Positions 24,739 to 36,125 of a stretch of DNA of 64,000 nt are shown in pieces. The position numbers were made by a program, and so were the translations under genes. The notes under the pieces were generated by a model. The model did not search any database. It saw nothing but the letters and a program-made list of their open reading frames with translations, and was not told where the DNA came from. Location of the stretch: contig SGPL01000030.1 of NCBI GenBank assembly GCA_004802705.1, positions 50,511 through 114,510 on the forward strand, written 5' to 3'. The DNA comes from Bondarzewia mesenterica. Lineage: Eukaryota > Basidiomycota > Agaricomycetes > Russulales > Bondarzewiaceae. The first letter of the stretch is position 1, and every line of letters starts with the position of its first letter.

Positions 24739-25728
24739 TCATGCCGTCCTTTCGCCTCTCAGACGGCGTGCAAGCGCAAGATCTTTCGGTTGACTTACAG
24801 AGCAACCATCAGTCCTAGGATACGATAAGTGTATCGAGAGAGGCATACATTGTTACCCGTTTGGCATGAATGGCAGCGAGATTCGTGTCTTCGAAAAGGG
24901 ACACCAGGTATGCTGGGGAGATATGACCGGTCACTGACTGAGTCGATAAACACATAGAACTTGGAAAACTCACCCTCGCTGGCTTCCTGCAGCGCGAGCA
25001 CAGCAGAAGATTGGAAGCGAAGATCATCTGCACAAAAAGGATGTGAAAAGGGGTTATAAAGAGTGATGGGAAACAATGATGACGAACCTTGAAATCCTGT
25101 ACAATTTCCCTGACGAGTCGTTGGAAGGGGAGCTTCCTAATGAGAAGCTCAGTCGATTTCTGGTACCGCCTGATTTCGCGCAGGGCAACAGTGCCGGGCT
25201 TAAACCTATGAGGCTTCTTCACACCTCCGGTTGCAACTTACAAAAAAAACAAGGATAGCGCGATGAGCCGGAAACGAACGGGCGAATGGGCGATGGACAA
25301 TGGGAAGGACACTTGCGGAGGGCACACTCTTCCTCGTCTGCTTAGTCGCCAACTGCTTCCAAGGCGCCTTCCCCCCAGTCAACTTACGAGCGGTTTGCTG
25401 AATTAGGAAATTCAGCGAAGAGAACAATATCAGCCAGATGCGAAGGCTGTATGGAATGAAAAAGGAAATGAAACTCCGCAGTCCGAGGATGAAGTGTAGC
25501 AATGTCCGAACAACAAAAAAAAATTCATTGGTGCCGCAGGACGTAGTGGACGGAGAATCCACTCCGGAAGGGGAGGTCAATCCTCCAGTTAGCCGAATTA
25601 ATGCCTGGCATGCCGACCTGCCTCCATTCTGCTCCTCGGTTTATCCCTCTCCGACCACATCTCTGAAATACGCCGGACGGGCATTAGAAATCCAAAGAAA
25701 ACGGGTACACACCTTAGTACGTAGCCAT
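24739..25728 (-). pseudogene. Degenerate histone H3 gene
   Basis: Six exon remnants on the minus strand (25728-25713, 25397-25313, 25236-25088, 25027-24974, 24912-24849, 24793-24739) follow the full length of histone H3. The alpha-N and alpha-1 part [24 protein letters not shown] stretch, [46 protein letters not shown] and a final LARRLRGERTA are all recognisable. Two breaks are visible. An extra A at 25722 splits the MA-RTK start. At the end of exon 3 one base is missing, so exon 4 is out of phase with a normal H3. The N-terminal tail also departs from an almost invariant sequence: S10 to L, R17 to W, and AA to QT before the second ARK-like motif. The exon 2/3 junction is unusual as well. 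Introns are retained, so this is not a retrocopy. It is probably a decaying duplicate; a divergent live variant with sequence errors is the alternative. Confidence 0.7.
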
Positions 25729-26208
25729 TCTGAAAGATATCTTACAGATATGTGCAGAGAATGCAGAAAAAAAATAGTAGGTTGGAAGGATGATGGGAGT
25801 TTCAGGTAAAGAGCAGTTGCGGTACACGCCCTGCATAAGACTGCCTTATATATGTATCATCCGGGACCGAGGGTCGCCGTAAATTGACTCCTGAATGATT
25901 GGATGGAGCTGCAAGTACCCTTTGTTCACTTGCAGGCGGAGAACTACCATGTGATGACGAACAAGTTTTCCGGCATTGTGGTCAACGCGAGCGAGAAAAG
26001 GGGAGGGAGAGTAACGTTGACTGGCTATGTGAGAGGAGGTACTGGGCATGAATCATTCCAATTGAGAAGGGATGCTATGGAAAACTGTGAGGTGTGACTA
26101 TGCCTGGATTATGCTCAGTAGAAAGTGGATACAAGAAACACAACCATGCCGATGATGTTCCAAACCAATAGATGACGATATGATAATGATAAAACATTCT
26201 AACCGGAG
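25729..26208. other. Intergenic region
   Basis: Lies between the 5' end of the H3 relic and the 3' end of COX17, both on the minus strand. No gene is supported. A TTTCAG just before the H3 ATG could be the acceptor of a 5'UTR intron. Confidence 0.5.
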
Positions 26209-26659
26209 TCACAGCTTGAAGCCTAGTCCCCGCATGCACGCGAGGTGCTGCTGCACGAGATCCTTGCATTTCTCGTCGGCGTCGGACGCGTCATGTTTAA
26301 GGAAGCAGTCGTCGCGAGCGGATTTAGTCTGCGGGCATGCGCAACATCTATGAGGGTTTGGGTGAGTGAGCGTTATGATCGTGGGATGGATGACAATGAG
26401 GAGCTTCGGAGGTGAAATCTTTTGGTACGACAAGGATGCGAACACGCTTTTGGATCCCAAGGGTCCCTACACGTGAATAGAACTTACGGTTTGAGACCCT
26501 GGGGGTTCAAAGGATTTTGCTTCGGATCTGTGGGGTCGAAAGGCTTTGCGACTAGCTGGGAGGCAGGGGCTGCAGCCCAGAGAGACGTGATCTGCAGGAA
26601 CCGAGTGAGTGTCCGAGAAGCAGAGATCAAACACGATGTCCAAATACCTTCTCAAACAT
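26209..26659 (-). CDS. COX17: Cytochrome c oxidase copper chaperone Cox17
   Basis: Three exons on the minus strand: 26659-26648 (only 12 nt, MFEK), 26591-26488 and 26347-26209. They give 84 residues with all phases consistent. The KPCCACPQTKSARD segment holds the Cys-Cys pair that carries Cu(I). The following cysteines and the C-x9-C pair in CKDLVQQHLAC form the twin-cysteine helical hairpin. The GFKL end is typical of the family. Cox17 is imported into the mitochondrial intermembrane space, folded by the Mia40 relay, and passes copper to Sco1 and Cox11 for cytochrome oxidase assembly. The first Cys pair is spaced by 12 residues rather than the usual about 10, a minor insertion. The short first exon was chosen because it is the only nearby ATG that joins in phase through good splice sites. 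Confidence 0.92.
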
Positions 26660-27316
26660 CGTGGTCGTTCAAAAAGTCCTAGATGAGACAATGGAGTGAT
26701 GATATATAGGTGCAGAAGCGGACGAAGGGCAAATGACGAGAGCGAAAATCTAGCTGCTGAGTTGCTGACTGAAGCCCCCGAGGCAATCCGAAGCAGTCAA
26801 ATTGCGTGACTCTCACGTATATGTAGCGCAAGGTCTTCAAGTCTGCCTTGAACCCCTCCGGTTGTCCAACGTCGGGACAATGTAGATCGCTTGACTACGA
26901 AAACTCTACGTGTAGGGGGACGAGTAACAGAAGGAGAAAAGCGAATGAATATCTGCGCAGGCTATGTGTGGGGTTTCCACGTGGCCCGGTCTCGCCTGAA
27001 CCAAATTTCCGGCAAGTCCACTCACAATTTCCTTCAAGCTCCCATTTCTCTCCATTTCTCCCCAATATCTTCGGTTCTTGCGCAATTAGCTATGCAGACA
27101 GCGAAGATATCCGTCGTCGTCGATGTTTCTTTCTGCCTTCTTTCGCATCTTACGACCTTGGAGCTCCTCGGGATCCTGTATGTATACAGTTCGCTTCTTG
27201 ATCACTCCTATAAACGGAAATTGGAATAGGTTCAAGGGGATGCAAGGGCAAATCGAACGATACGTTGAAGTTAATAACGAACTTATTGCGCTCACTCACG
27301 GGCACGACTTCTGTCA
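26660..27316. other. Divergent promoter region of COX17 and the ABC transporter
   Basis: About 0.7 kb separates the two divergent start codons. No open frame here is convincing, so this is most likely shared upstream DNA for both genes. Confidence 0.55.
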
Positions 27317-27322
27317 TATAAA
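27317..27322 (+). promoter_or_regulatory. TATA box of the ABC transporter gene
   Basis: TATAAA lies 84 bp upstream of the ATG at 27401, a usual spacing for fungal TATA promoters. Confidence 0.5.
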
Positions 27323-27400
27323 GACCGCCATTCACACGCGCTGCATCTTTTTACTACCCGTCTTTTGTCGTTGAAGCCTTCTGGGCTTGCATGGTCTGCG

Positions 27401-30400
27401 ATGATCTCCCACAGGCTCAAAATCTTGCGGTCGTGCTTGGCTTTCACACTTTTCTTTGCTGCTCCCGGACACGCGCAAATGTCTTGTGAGAATTATGGTT
27501 TATCTAGTGTTTCTTCATCTTGTTCTTGTCCTCCGGGGTTTGGTGGTCCGACGTGCTCTTCACCTGCTTGCGGTGGTGATGTATTCCAAGGCAGCCAGCG
27601 TCCACTCGTCTCAGGATCATCTGCAACATCGTTCGCAAATTTGACCTCCTCAGGTTGTACATGTGAGTTTGGATGGACTGGCACTGGGTGTAATGTGTGC
27701 CAGAGCGCTACCAGTTGCCAGAGCGCCTTCATAAACGCTGGAGGGAATTCCTCGTCCAGCTCTATTCTCGGTGGTTCATCTGGACTTAACAATACCCTGA
27801 CATGCAATACTTCTCCCCGTGTTTGGGCTGCAGGAGAAATGAGCTGTGATGTGGTCGTGCGTAGTCTCATTCCCGGTTCTAGTCAAAATCTCACGTATCG
27901 CAGAACCCAACTCTTCAAGCTATCTATCCCCTCTCATCGACCCTCACTATCCTCCGTACTCTCAACACCACCCTTACACCTCAACAAAATATCACGTCTT
28001 TCGGAACCTCTGGTACCGTCTACGCTCAACTATGGTATGCAGGCGTGGAGCAATTTTATTGCACTGCAAGCTCCTGTCAGCAGAGCGTTCCCGGAAACGG
28101 CAGTTCGTCCTGGCAATGCCATGATCTCGCATGCACTTGCCGCCCCAATACTACATTTTGCGGTGCTGTACCACTCACGAATCTAACTTCGACGATAAAT
28201 GGTCTCTCTGGAGACCTCGACATCGCATGTGATGCTCCGTCGAGCGAGAATAACACCGCGACGTGCTCCTTCCGGCAAAGCGTCTTGGAAAACTTGTTCG
28301 GGTCTAACGGTCTATCGTTGAGCTCATGCTCGTTCGGTGAGTGTGTGAGACAGGATGTCATCGACACCAACTCGGGATCGGGTACTTCAGCAGAGGCCGG
28401 AAGTGGAGGGAAGCAGTTGAGTGGTGGTGTCATTGCGGGGCTTGTGGTTGTCGGTGCCTTGTTGGCTATCGCAGTTTTCGCACTCATCGTGGGCTGGTTG
28501 AGCCGAAGAAGGGCTAGGAAGTTTGGAAAAGGGTACGCAAAAGAAGGCAAGCGGCACGGAGGTGTCATTGTGGAATGGAACGATGTCAGCTACGTTGTGC
28601 AAGGTGCGTCTAGGCAGAGCTGGCTAGGAAGATTGAGGAGACGCAGACAGGCAGTGGCTGAGGCTACGCCTGATGGAGAAAAAGTTGTTCTTGACGGGCT
28701 CAGTGGGAAGGTCGAACCTGGGCAGATGATGGGGATTCTCGGTCCGAGCGGTATGTATGTACTGCTGATTTCATATGTCTGCCTGAGACGCGAGACTCTT
28801 TTGCAGGCGCCGGAAAAACCACGCTTGTTGAAATTTTGGCCAACAAACACAAGTCGGGAATCACGACCGGTCTCGTGCATTTCCCTCAATCGTCCTCATC
28901 TAGCAATAATCTTCGTATCGGTTTCGTACCACAGCAGGACGTTCTGCCTCCGATTCTCACCGTTTTTGAATCTCTCCTCTTCGCTGCGCGACTACGCCTC
29001 CCCGAACATATTTCCGATTCTGAGAAAAGACAACGTGTCGAAGATGTCGTGGAACAATTGGGGCTGTCTCAGATCAGGGATGTGAGAATAGGTGGGAGAG
29101 GCATCGGCGGCGTTGAAGGGAGGGGGATAAGTGGTGGTGAGATGAGAAGAGTGTCCATCGGGCTGGAGCTGGTGGCTAGTCCAGACGTTCTCATACTTGA
29201 TGAGCCTACATCGGGTAAGCCTCTTGTGCTTCTGCTGATTGTCTTCCCATTCATCAACCATCACTTGAACAGGACTGGATTCGGTGTCCGCATCGAAGGT
29301 AGCAAGTGTTCTTCGCGCTCTTTCACATGACCCAGAAAACCCCATAGCGGTTATCGCTTCCATTCACCAGCCTAGGTTTGTCTTGCACGATTTTTATCGA
29401 TCAGTGACAGCTTCCTGACGATTAACCGCAGCTCCCAACTTTATCAAACTTTCGACCAAATACTCCTCCTTTCGCGCGGCCGCGCGCTCTATTGCGGACC
29501 TGGATCTTTCGCTCCTGTCCTTCACTTCTCCGCACAGGGGGTTGTCTACCGTCACGGATATAATGTCGCAGATCATTTACTTGAGATTGCGAGTGATATG
29601 CCTTTGGTTTATCAGCAATCGATGGCACAGGGCAGCCAAGAGAGGAATGCAATTGAAGTGCAAGTGAAGAAAGTGGAGGTACAGCAGATAGATGTAGAGC
29701 AGGGTAATGGCATTGGGCGGGATCTTCAGCAGAGAATGGAGCACGGGCGGATGGGTGGATGGAGATCAGTGGTTAAGGGTCAGAGTTATGCGGCGACGCT
29801 TTTTACGCAGTTGGAGGTTTTGTCTGGGAGGGAGTGGAAAACCTTGAGCAGGTGACTTTGATCTGAATTTTTCCAGTTGATCTTCAATCTGACAATTGTC
29901 GATTGTTTGGCGGATTAAAGGGACATGACACAGATTCATTCTCATGTCGCCATCTCATCAGTGCTAGGAGTATTCTGCGGCATGTTTCTTTGACTCTTTT
30001 ACCTGTTCAGGAACTGATTTCGGGCTTGTGATGACACAGGGGGTTTGTACTTTCAAACGAACGAGACGATTGCTGGTTTCCAATCTCGAATAGGATGTCT
30101 GTTCTTTTTAGTAGGTGTCAGGATACACTTGACCTAAAATACATGACATGACATTTATCCCACAGGGCTCATTAATTGCATTCTCGTCGTTGAGCGCGCT
30201 GTACAATATTGTCGAAGTTCGACCTTTATTCTTGAGGGAGAGATCAAATTTGTATTATAAGTGCGTTACCTGTCGCGTTCGCAGAATGTCCGGAAGTGCT
30301 GATCATTGTCAGTCCGACTGCCTGGTTACTGTCTCGATTCATTTTCGATGTGGTACCTCTTCGGATAATACCGACCATCATTGTATCAACTATGTGCGTG

Positions 30401-31060
30401 CTCTTTTTCCCTGTTCTCCACCTCAAGCTTTCTGTGTGTACTTATTCCATCTTTCGACTGATTCTCGTACGAAGTACGTACTGGATGGCGGGACTTGCGC
30501 CTCATCCAGCCAGTTTCTTCAAGTTTCTTTTCATTCTAGTCCTTTACACTCTTGTGATGACACTGTTTGTGAGCAGCGCTCACTCTCCACCATTTGAATA
30601 CTAGCTCATCTTGCATTGTCAGAACTTCCTCCTCGCTACTCTGTTTCGAAACGGTGGTCTCGCTATTCTCCTGAGTGCTCTCACCGCACTTTACCAAATG
30701 ACCTACGCTGGCTTCTTCGTGCATCTGAATGACATCCCGCCAGTCTTGCGCTGGCTACAGTGGTTGTGCCCACTTAAGTACACCTTGGAGGCTCTTTCGG
30801 TAAATGAGGTCGGCTCAGGGCTCATGATCCGGGATACGTTGCAAGGCGTGCCGGTTGACGTTTCAGCTAGTCTCATAATGAATTTGGTGAGTTTTACCAC
30901 AACGACCTTGGCATTAAGATTGACAAGCTTGTCGATGCAGCTCTTTGGATTTGGGGCCAACAACTACTATCGTGACGTCCTGGTGCTGTTTGCTTTTATT
31001 GCCGGCTTCGCTATTGGTCTTATCGGGGTTGTATGGATTAAGGTGCGAGAGACAAGATGA
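27401..31060 (+). CDS. ABCG-type ABC transporter, ADP1-like
   Basis: Twelve exons: 27401-27856, 27904-28750, 28807-29214, 29273-29375, 29432-29851, 29921-29979, 30040-30110, 30166-30260, 30313-30393, 30475-30568, 30623-30886 and 30941-31060. They give 1005 residues. Order of parts: signal peptide (1-25), a long Cys-rich, EGF-like luminal domain (26-320), a membrane segment (about 326-350), one nucleotide-binding domain, then a C-terminal set of membrane helices. The NBD has Walker A GPSGAGKTT (about 431), the signature GISGGEMRR (about 543) and Walker B VLILDEPTSGLD (about 562). This matches yeast Adp1, an ABCG half-transporter with an extra N-terminal domain; the substrate is unknown. Half-transporters usually dimerise. 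The sixth intron (29980-30039) appears to use a GC donor (GCATGT), since no GT donor keeps phase. The last two introns are 54 nt each. ATG 27401 gives the signal peptide. Confidence 0.92.
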
Positions 31061-31948
31061 CTTCTTTTTCTGCTGTAGACCCCCACCGGTGCTCAGGCTG
31101 AGAGGGATACCCGTTTATTTGCCATTGTTGTATGAGTTGATGAATCTTTCTGAAAGCCTAGGATCGTTTTGTGCTTCCATTGCATCGTTGTTTTTATATC
31201 GGCAGATGCCTTTGTGAACAGATTGGCCGAGGTCTTTCGATCGACAAGGATTGACCACATCTTGAAAGACTTGAAGCAGCGTGCGGTTCGTCTGCCTGAA
31301 CTCATCCGGGCTTTGTTATTGGTGCCACAGCAGCTTTGGTATCGCAGATGATCCGAGTCTGCTTCGCAGGATCCTTGCAGGACTTCCATCCACGGATAGG
31401 GTAAACTTATTACGCCAGTCTTGCGCAATGACGCATGAGCGGCCACGGGAGATCCAAAAAACGTGAGCCCTGCTGTCAGAGTGAGTGCTTAGTATCCAGC
31501 AGGACGACGCCTCGCGCTGCACGCAGACACAGCCCGGTGCCACATACCCGATCGCAGAAGCATCACGTGTCGTGGCTCGCGAGTTCCCAATACAATTTGC
31601 GGCACAGTGAGACCTCGCCGCTTCGCCCTGCGTGATTGTCGATGGTGGCCAAAACAGTAGGCATCGTGTTTGGCCATGATGTCCATCTGCATTGATTAAC
31701 TGATCACATACTGTTCACGTACCTTGCGGCACAGCTATCTGGCATCATGGGTCTTGTTGCGAATCTGCGATCCGTTAACATTGGCCGGGCCAAATACTTT
31801 CTTTGGCGATTGTGTGGCGAGTTGTGTGCCACCCTCGTATTGTCCAAGCGCAGCCATTATGTCTTCCGTAATCGGTGGCCCTCATTGCTCAAAGCGCCGG
31901 CTCCAATGTGCCACCCTCGCGATTGCCATTGAAGGATCCGGGCTCTGG

Positions 31949-31956
31949 TATAAAAG
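31949..31956 (+). promoter_or_regulatory. Orphan TATA box
   Basis: TATAAAAG is followed by a long C/T-rich leader and, 160 bp on, an ATG whose frame closes after 19 codons (MPSTDIVGS start). It looks like the promoter of a lost gene or element. Confidence 0.35.
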
Positions 31957-32194
31957 CCTTCCATCTTTCGCTGTTAGTTCCCATCAGCTTCCCCTTTCTT
32001 CCCTCCTCTCACTTGACCTTTCCGCACTCTTCTCAAATACGGTGCTGCCTCTCGTTAGACTACTCCGCTTCGTTACGCCCCTTCGCGGTGGTACGCCTGT
32101 TGCTTCTCCCTGCAGATGCCTTCTACTGACATCGTGGGCTCCATGTCTATGAAGCCGCATAAAGACTTCTGACGCTGACTACAGTCATCTTGAC

Positions 32195-32245
32195 TAGGCA
32201 CGATCGCCATCAAGCATGACGATTAGGCACGATCGCCTTCAAGCA
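32195..32245 (+). repeat. 29-bp direct repeat, two copies
   Basis: The string TAGGCACGATCGCC-TCAAGCA occurs at 32195 and again at 32224, offset 29 bp, with one mismatch. Confidence 0.7.
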
Positions 32246-32308
32246 CGAAGACCGCAAGCTTATGGTCAGAGACAATAATTGATACCAACATCAAGACCAA
32301 GGCTCGGA

Positions 32309-32372
32309 CGACTGACTGGACTTCGGCGACTGACTGGACTTGGACGATTGATTGAACTTGGGCGACTGACTG
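32309..32372 (+). repeat. 18-bp minisatellite, about 3.5 copies
   Basis: Units start at 32309, 32327, 32345 and 32363, with the core CGACTGACTGGACTT. Because 18 is a multiple of three, one frame reads as a repeated RLTGLx-type hexapeptide, but stops close by make real coding doubtful. Confidence 0.75.
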
Positions 32373-33050
32373 CTATCTTGACGACCCACCACTCTGGTCC
32401 TTTGTTTTGGCCTGTCTGCTTGCTGTTTTAGGGCGACAACATTGCAGAATTGGCGCTCTCTGGTTCTCACTCACTGGAATACGGGTCTTGCTAAAACTAT
32501 GGTTGCTGACTGCCGAATCAAATGCTTGTGGTCTCTCTCACTCGGAATCAATCTCGACACTGATACACACGGTATGCTCCTCAGTCCCTGTTTCTTGTGG
32601 TGTAGCTGACATGTCAACACAGGTGTCGATAAACTAAGTTTTAGGTGCGCTGAAGGTTTCATGCAAGGAGCTTATCCTATCATTTCCAGTCGATCTGCCT
32701 CAAGCCCTGTTAGGTTTCTCAAAGAATCCTTTATGGAACTATCTTGGACCTTAAATTCTGAGCCAGTTGGCCTATGATCTATGTTCTGCACTCTTGTGTC
32801 GGCCCGCTCTGTCATCTGTTACTCAGTACTCCATCTCTTGATCCCACCTTGTCTCGCTCGCTGGTCCAGGTCTCTCGTTTTTTTTTGATTCTATGGTCTC
32901 GCGCTCCATTCTGGTTCTTGGGTCTCGCTCTGTCACGTGCCTGTCTCGGTTTCGGCTCTCGTCTTTCACCAGCTATTCTTGAAGCTTCACTTCCGGATCC
33001 TCTGCCGGCGACAGACCTAGGGATTCTTGTCTTCTTACTGCGACTGTGTG

Positions 33051-33370
33051 ATGCCTAGCTCGAGTGTTGAAGGGAGCTTGACAGGCACATATTTAAAATT
33101 CAATGTGCAAGACTGTCAACATGCTGCAAGCACGACAAGGACGACCCTGCAAGAGATGGGGTCGTCAACGGGGGGACACCTTCCCCTTGTGAGTACTCGC
33201 TCTTTTTGCACGCCCACGCCCATTGCTGACCCCCTTATATTCTTGCCTTATTGCAGCTTCCTCCAGCCACGGCCCAATCTGGGTATTTCTCTGTCGCAGG
33301 ATCCAGTCGGCACTTAGAGCGTCGTGCGCTGCACAGTCTGATAACCAAGTATCGTTCCGTATATAATTGA
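33051..33370 (+). CDS. Possible small two-exon gene, unknown
   Basis: Exons 33051-33188 and 33257-33370 flank a 68-nt intron with a good GTGAGT donor, a CTGAC branch-like site and a TTGCAG acceptor. Both phases are 0, and the product would be 83 residues, beginning MPSSSVEGS. I recognise no domain. There is no signal peptide or membrane segment. The splice sites are the main support; a chance arrangement inside a gene-poor region is quite possible. Confidence 0.3.
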
Positions 33371-34383
33371 GGATGTTGACTAACACCCATATGTCAGTGT
33401 TTATAACATCAAATTTCAGCACAAAATGAAATGTATTGCTACTTCATGTGTATCAGGATAAGACCCTGGTGAGAGCAGCGTCCTTTCAAGATGTTTCAAC
33501 TTTTCCTTCTCAGGTCAGAGTGGTATTGAAGATTTTCGAATACCATAATGGTGGCATGCAGGCAAGACAGAGGTCTATGTCTTGGTGAGCAGAGGCTCTG
33601 TCCGACGGGTCTACGACTCCATTAAGCAGCACAGTAACCTTCAGACTCTGACGAATGGTAAAGTTGGGAGGGTCAAATTTGAGATGAGCAAATACTTTTT
33701 GTGCGGTTAACTCAACAATCTCTTGCTCTTCTCTGATTCCACCTACCGTCCGCTATCATTTTCAACGCTATAAACGGTTAATGGCAATGCCTAGTGCGAT
33801 TCTTTTCCGATCTACGCTCGAAACTGACTATCTCCATTTGATTGGAGATATATGATGTATGCTCTAGGACCACCGCCTGCAACACACATAGAAACACACA
33901 GTTAATTCTATGAACGGTCTGTTGTGCATCTCTATCGTCCACATCAGATCTCACCCCAATGCCGCCCACGCTCTCATTTTGCCTATCATAGTTTGTGGGC
34001 GATACGCGTCGTGGTCGAACCTTGCAATCTTAGATGAACATTACTTCTGCGTTCCCAGCTTTAGCACCATTGTTTGTTAGCTGAAATCAAAATTTGCAGG
34101 ATTTGCACTTCTCTGAATCGGCGGTGTTACAATCTGGACTGATGCCCTCGTTGTGTCCCCCTACCAACACCTATCGTAGGTCTTACGGCGGTGGTAAGAC
34201 TCTCTTTCTGCTAGTCATAAATGTCACAGCATGACGATGCACATCTCAGTGTCGACCAGTATGACGATTCAGATTGCAACGTTGACTAGGCAGGTGTCGT
34301 TTTTGCGTCAACACATTCAATCACCTGCCTCCTTTCTCGTCTGCATCGGTATGGTCTGAAACAAAAGGGCACTGACTGAAAGG

Positions 34384-34390
34384 TATAAAT
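34384..34390 (+). promoter_or_regulatory. Orphan TATA box
   Basis: TATAAAT is followed by a pyrimidine-rich leader and then the unassigned open frame at 34511-34714. A complete gene could not be built from it. Confidence 0.3.
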
Positions 34391-36125
34391 TCCGACCCTC
34401 TCCTGCTGTTTTCCCTATGAGATGTTCTTCTGAACTCCCCCTTCTGAGTTACATCGTGTCCGCACAGTATCCCTCATGCGTTCACCTACATCAACCCACT
34501 TTCCACGATTGTGTCCGAGGACATCGAGGTTGAGCGCAGATGTTTACAAATCCGCCTTTCCTCGAGGTCCGATGTCCTCAAGATGTCTTATCTCGAAGCC
34601 GAAGACGTCCATCAGACGGCCTTCACCGTGACTGAACCGGGTTGCATGGAGATCTTTGGATTCGTTGAGGCGCGAAGGCCAGTTTCGAAAGTCGCCTCGG
34701 CGATTCGTTCGTGAATGTGTGTACCTTCCTTCTTTCTCCTCAAGTAACGGTTTCTTTGCAGGCACTCGCGCCCACGGAAGCCAACGTGCACATCAACTTC
34801 GCGTGCGACGTGCCAATTACTACGGGGATGCCTTTCTAAGTGGTCAAGGTTCAGAAGAAGACCGTGCCAGTCGTGGAGGAGGTCGAGAACGTGTTCATGA
34901 TGGCCATGAAGGCAGCAAGTGGGCCTGAATGACACTTTGTGTCTCGACGCAAGGCGGATGCCCAGGTCGATTTGGAACCGGACCGGTTTTCACGGAGGAT
35001 ATGGTATCAGCATGCTAACCTGGATCTCTTCGTATCTTCGCAGGAAAGTCATGAAGACCGACATTGTTCATCAGCAAGTTTAGCCTGGTCGATATCTTTC
35101 TCCTTCGTTCTCTAAGGTCCGCCCTAATAGTGTTCTGCCGTAGGGCCGCGAAGTACATTCACCATTGCCTATGAAAACCGTCGAATGCCCTTGTGTTCGG
35201 CTTTTGTCATGGGTAATAAGTGGATGTAGTGGGTCGACTGCCCAGGGTTCGATTCTCGACACCCAGACACGGCAAGACTGAGATCCGTCTCAACCCAGAC
35301 GAAAATACAGGCGAGTTTCCTTTTTAGTCACACTCTTGCTCTGAGTTCTTGTATAAGGCGATGGAGGAGTCTATGTCAGGGCATCGAGTTGATTTAGCCA
35401 CAGGTAAGAGGAGAGTGATGTTGTGGCCGATAAACGTGATTGGCTCGAGTTTTGCCAAATATTTCGCTTGCTTGGCGGAAAGTTGAGCTTGGTACGCTCA
35501 TCTTTGTCCTCCTGTTCGGACTGAAATTACGAACGATCATTGCTCACCGACAAGGGCTACCAAGATCAAGATCCTCATAAGACAAATGTAATTATGGGTT
35601 CGTCTCATCCGAGTCGAAGACACAGCTACGCCCCTTTTGCTTCATCTTTTCTATCCATCTTGCTGATCTGGGGGTGTGATCCATCACGCCTCCCGGTGGG
35701 TTCCTTTCTATTCTTTTTATGAAGGTGTTTTTGAGACTGACTTTCCTACACCTGCCTTGTGATTAGGTTCCCTGGTCTCGGGCGGGCCCGACCCTGCTCG
35801 TCCGAAAACATGATAGCTCGCTGTTCCTTTTCGTCTGCTTGACCGTACTAACGTTTACAGAAACAAACTACGATCTTCCATCCTGCTTTCGCGTTTCCTC
35901 GTTGCGACCTTGACACTGTCCTCTTGGTTTTGATCTTCGAAGGACGGACAAATATATTTCTACCGACAAGTCTCAACGTGAGTACCTCCCGCCAAACGAT
36001 GATGTCACGAAGCAGATAGCAAAGAACTGTCGTCTTTCTCGACTGGACGATCTCGGGTCCAAATAATTATATATCACAAACTCAGATGGTCCAAGCGCTG
36101 CGGTACGAACAACTTCCCGATGTAC

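Larger units (their letters stand above)
31061..36125. other. Gene-poor 5-kb stretch with possible relics
   Basis: No full gene could be supported. It holds two orphan TATA boxes, two small tandem repeats and a possible two-exon ORF, listed separately. Other fragments look partly coding: a frame at about 31200-31351, one at 33567-33710, and frames at 34511-34714 and 34763-34930, the last broken by an in-frame TAA. None matches a family I recognise. The picture suits a graveyard of gene or transposon pieces. Confidence 0.45.

Noticed and set aside
24739..25728. CENP-A (centromeric H3) as identity of the H3-like copy
   Set aside because: The loop-1 and core residues match ordinary H3 and there is no longer loop 1; the changes are in the tail and come with indels, which fits decay better.
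34511..34714. A KEOPS Pcc1-like subunit
   Set aside because: Length and start looked suggestive, but the conserved Pcc1 core pattern is absent and the next exon-like frame contains a stop.
35236..35262. GGGTTCGATTCTC, like a tRNA B box
   Set aside because: The bases on either side cannot form a T-arm stem, and no acceptor or A-box arrangement was found at tRNA spacing.
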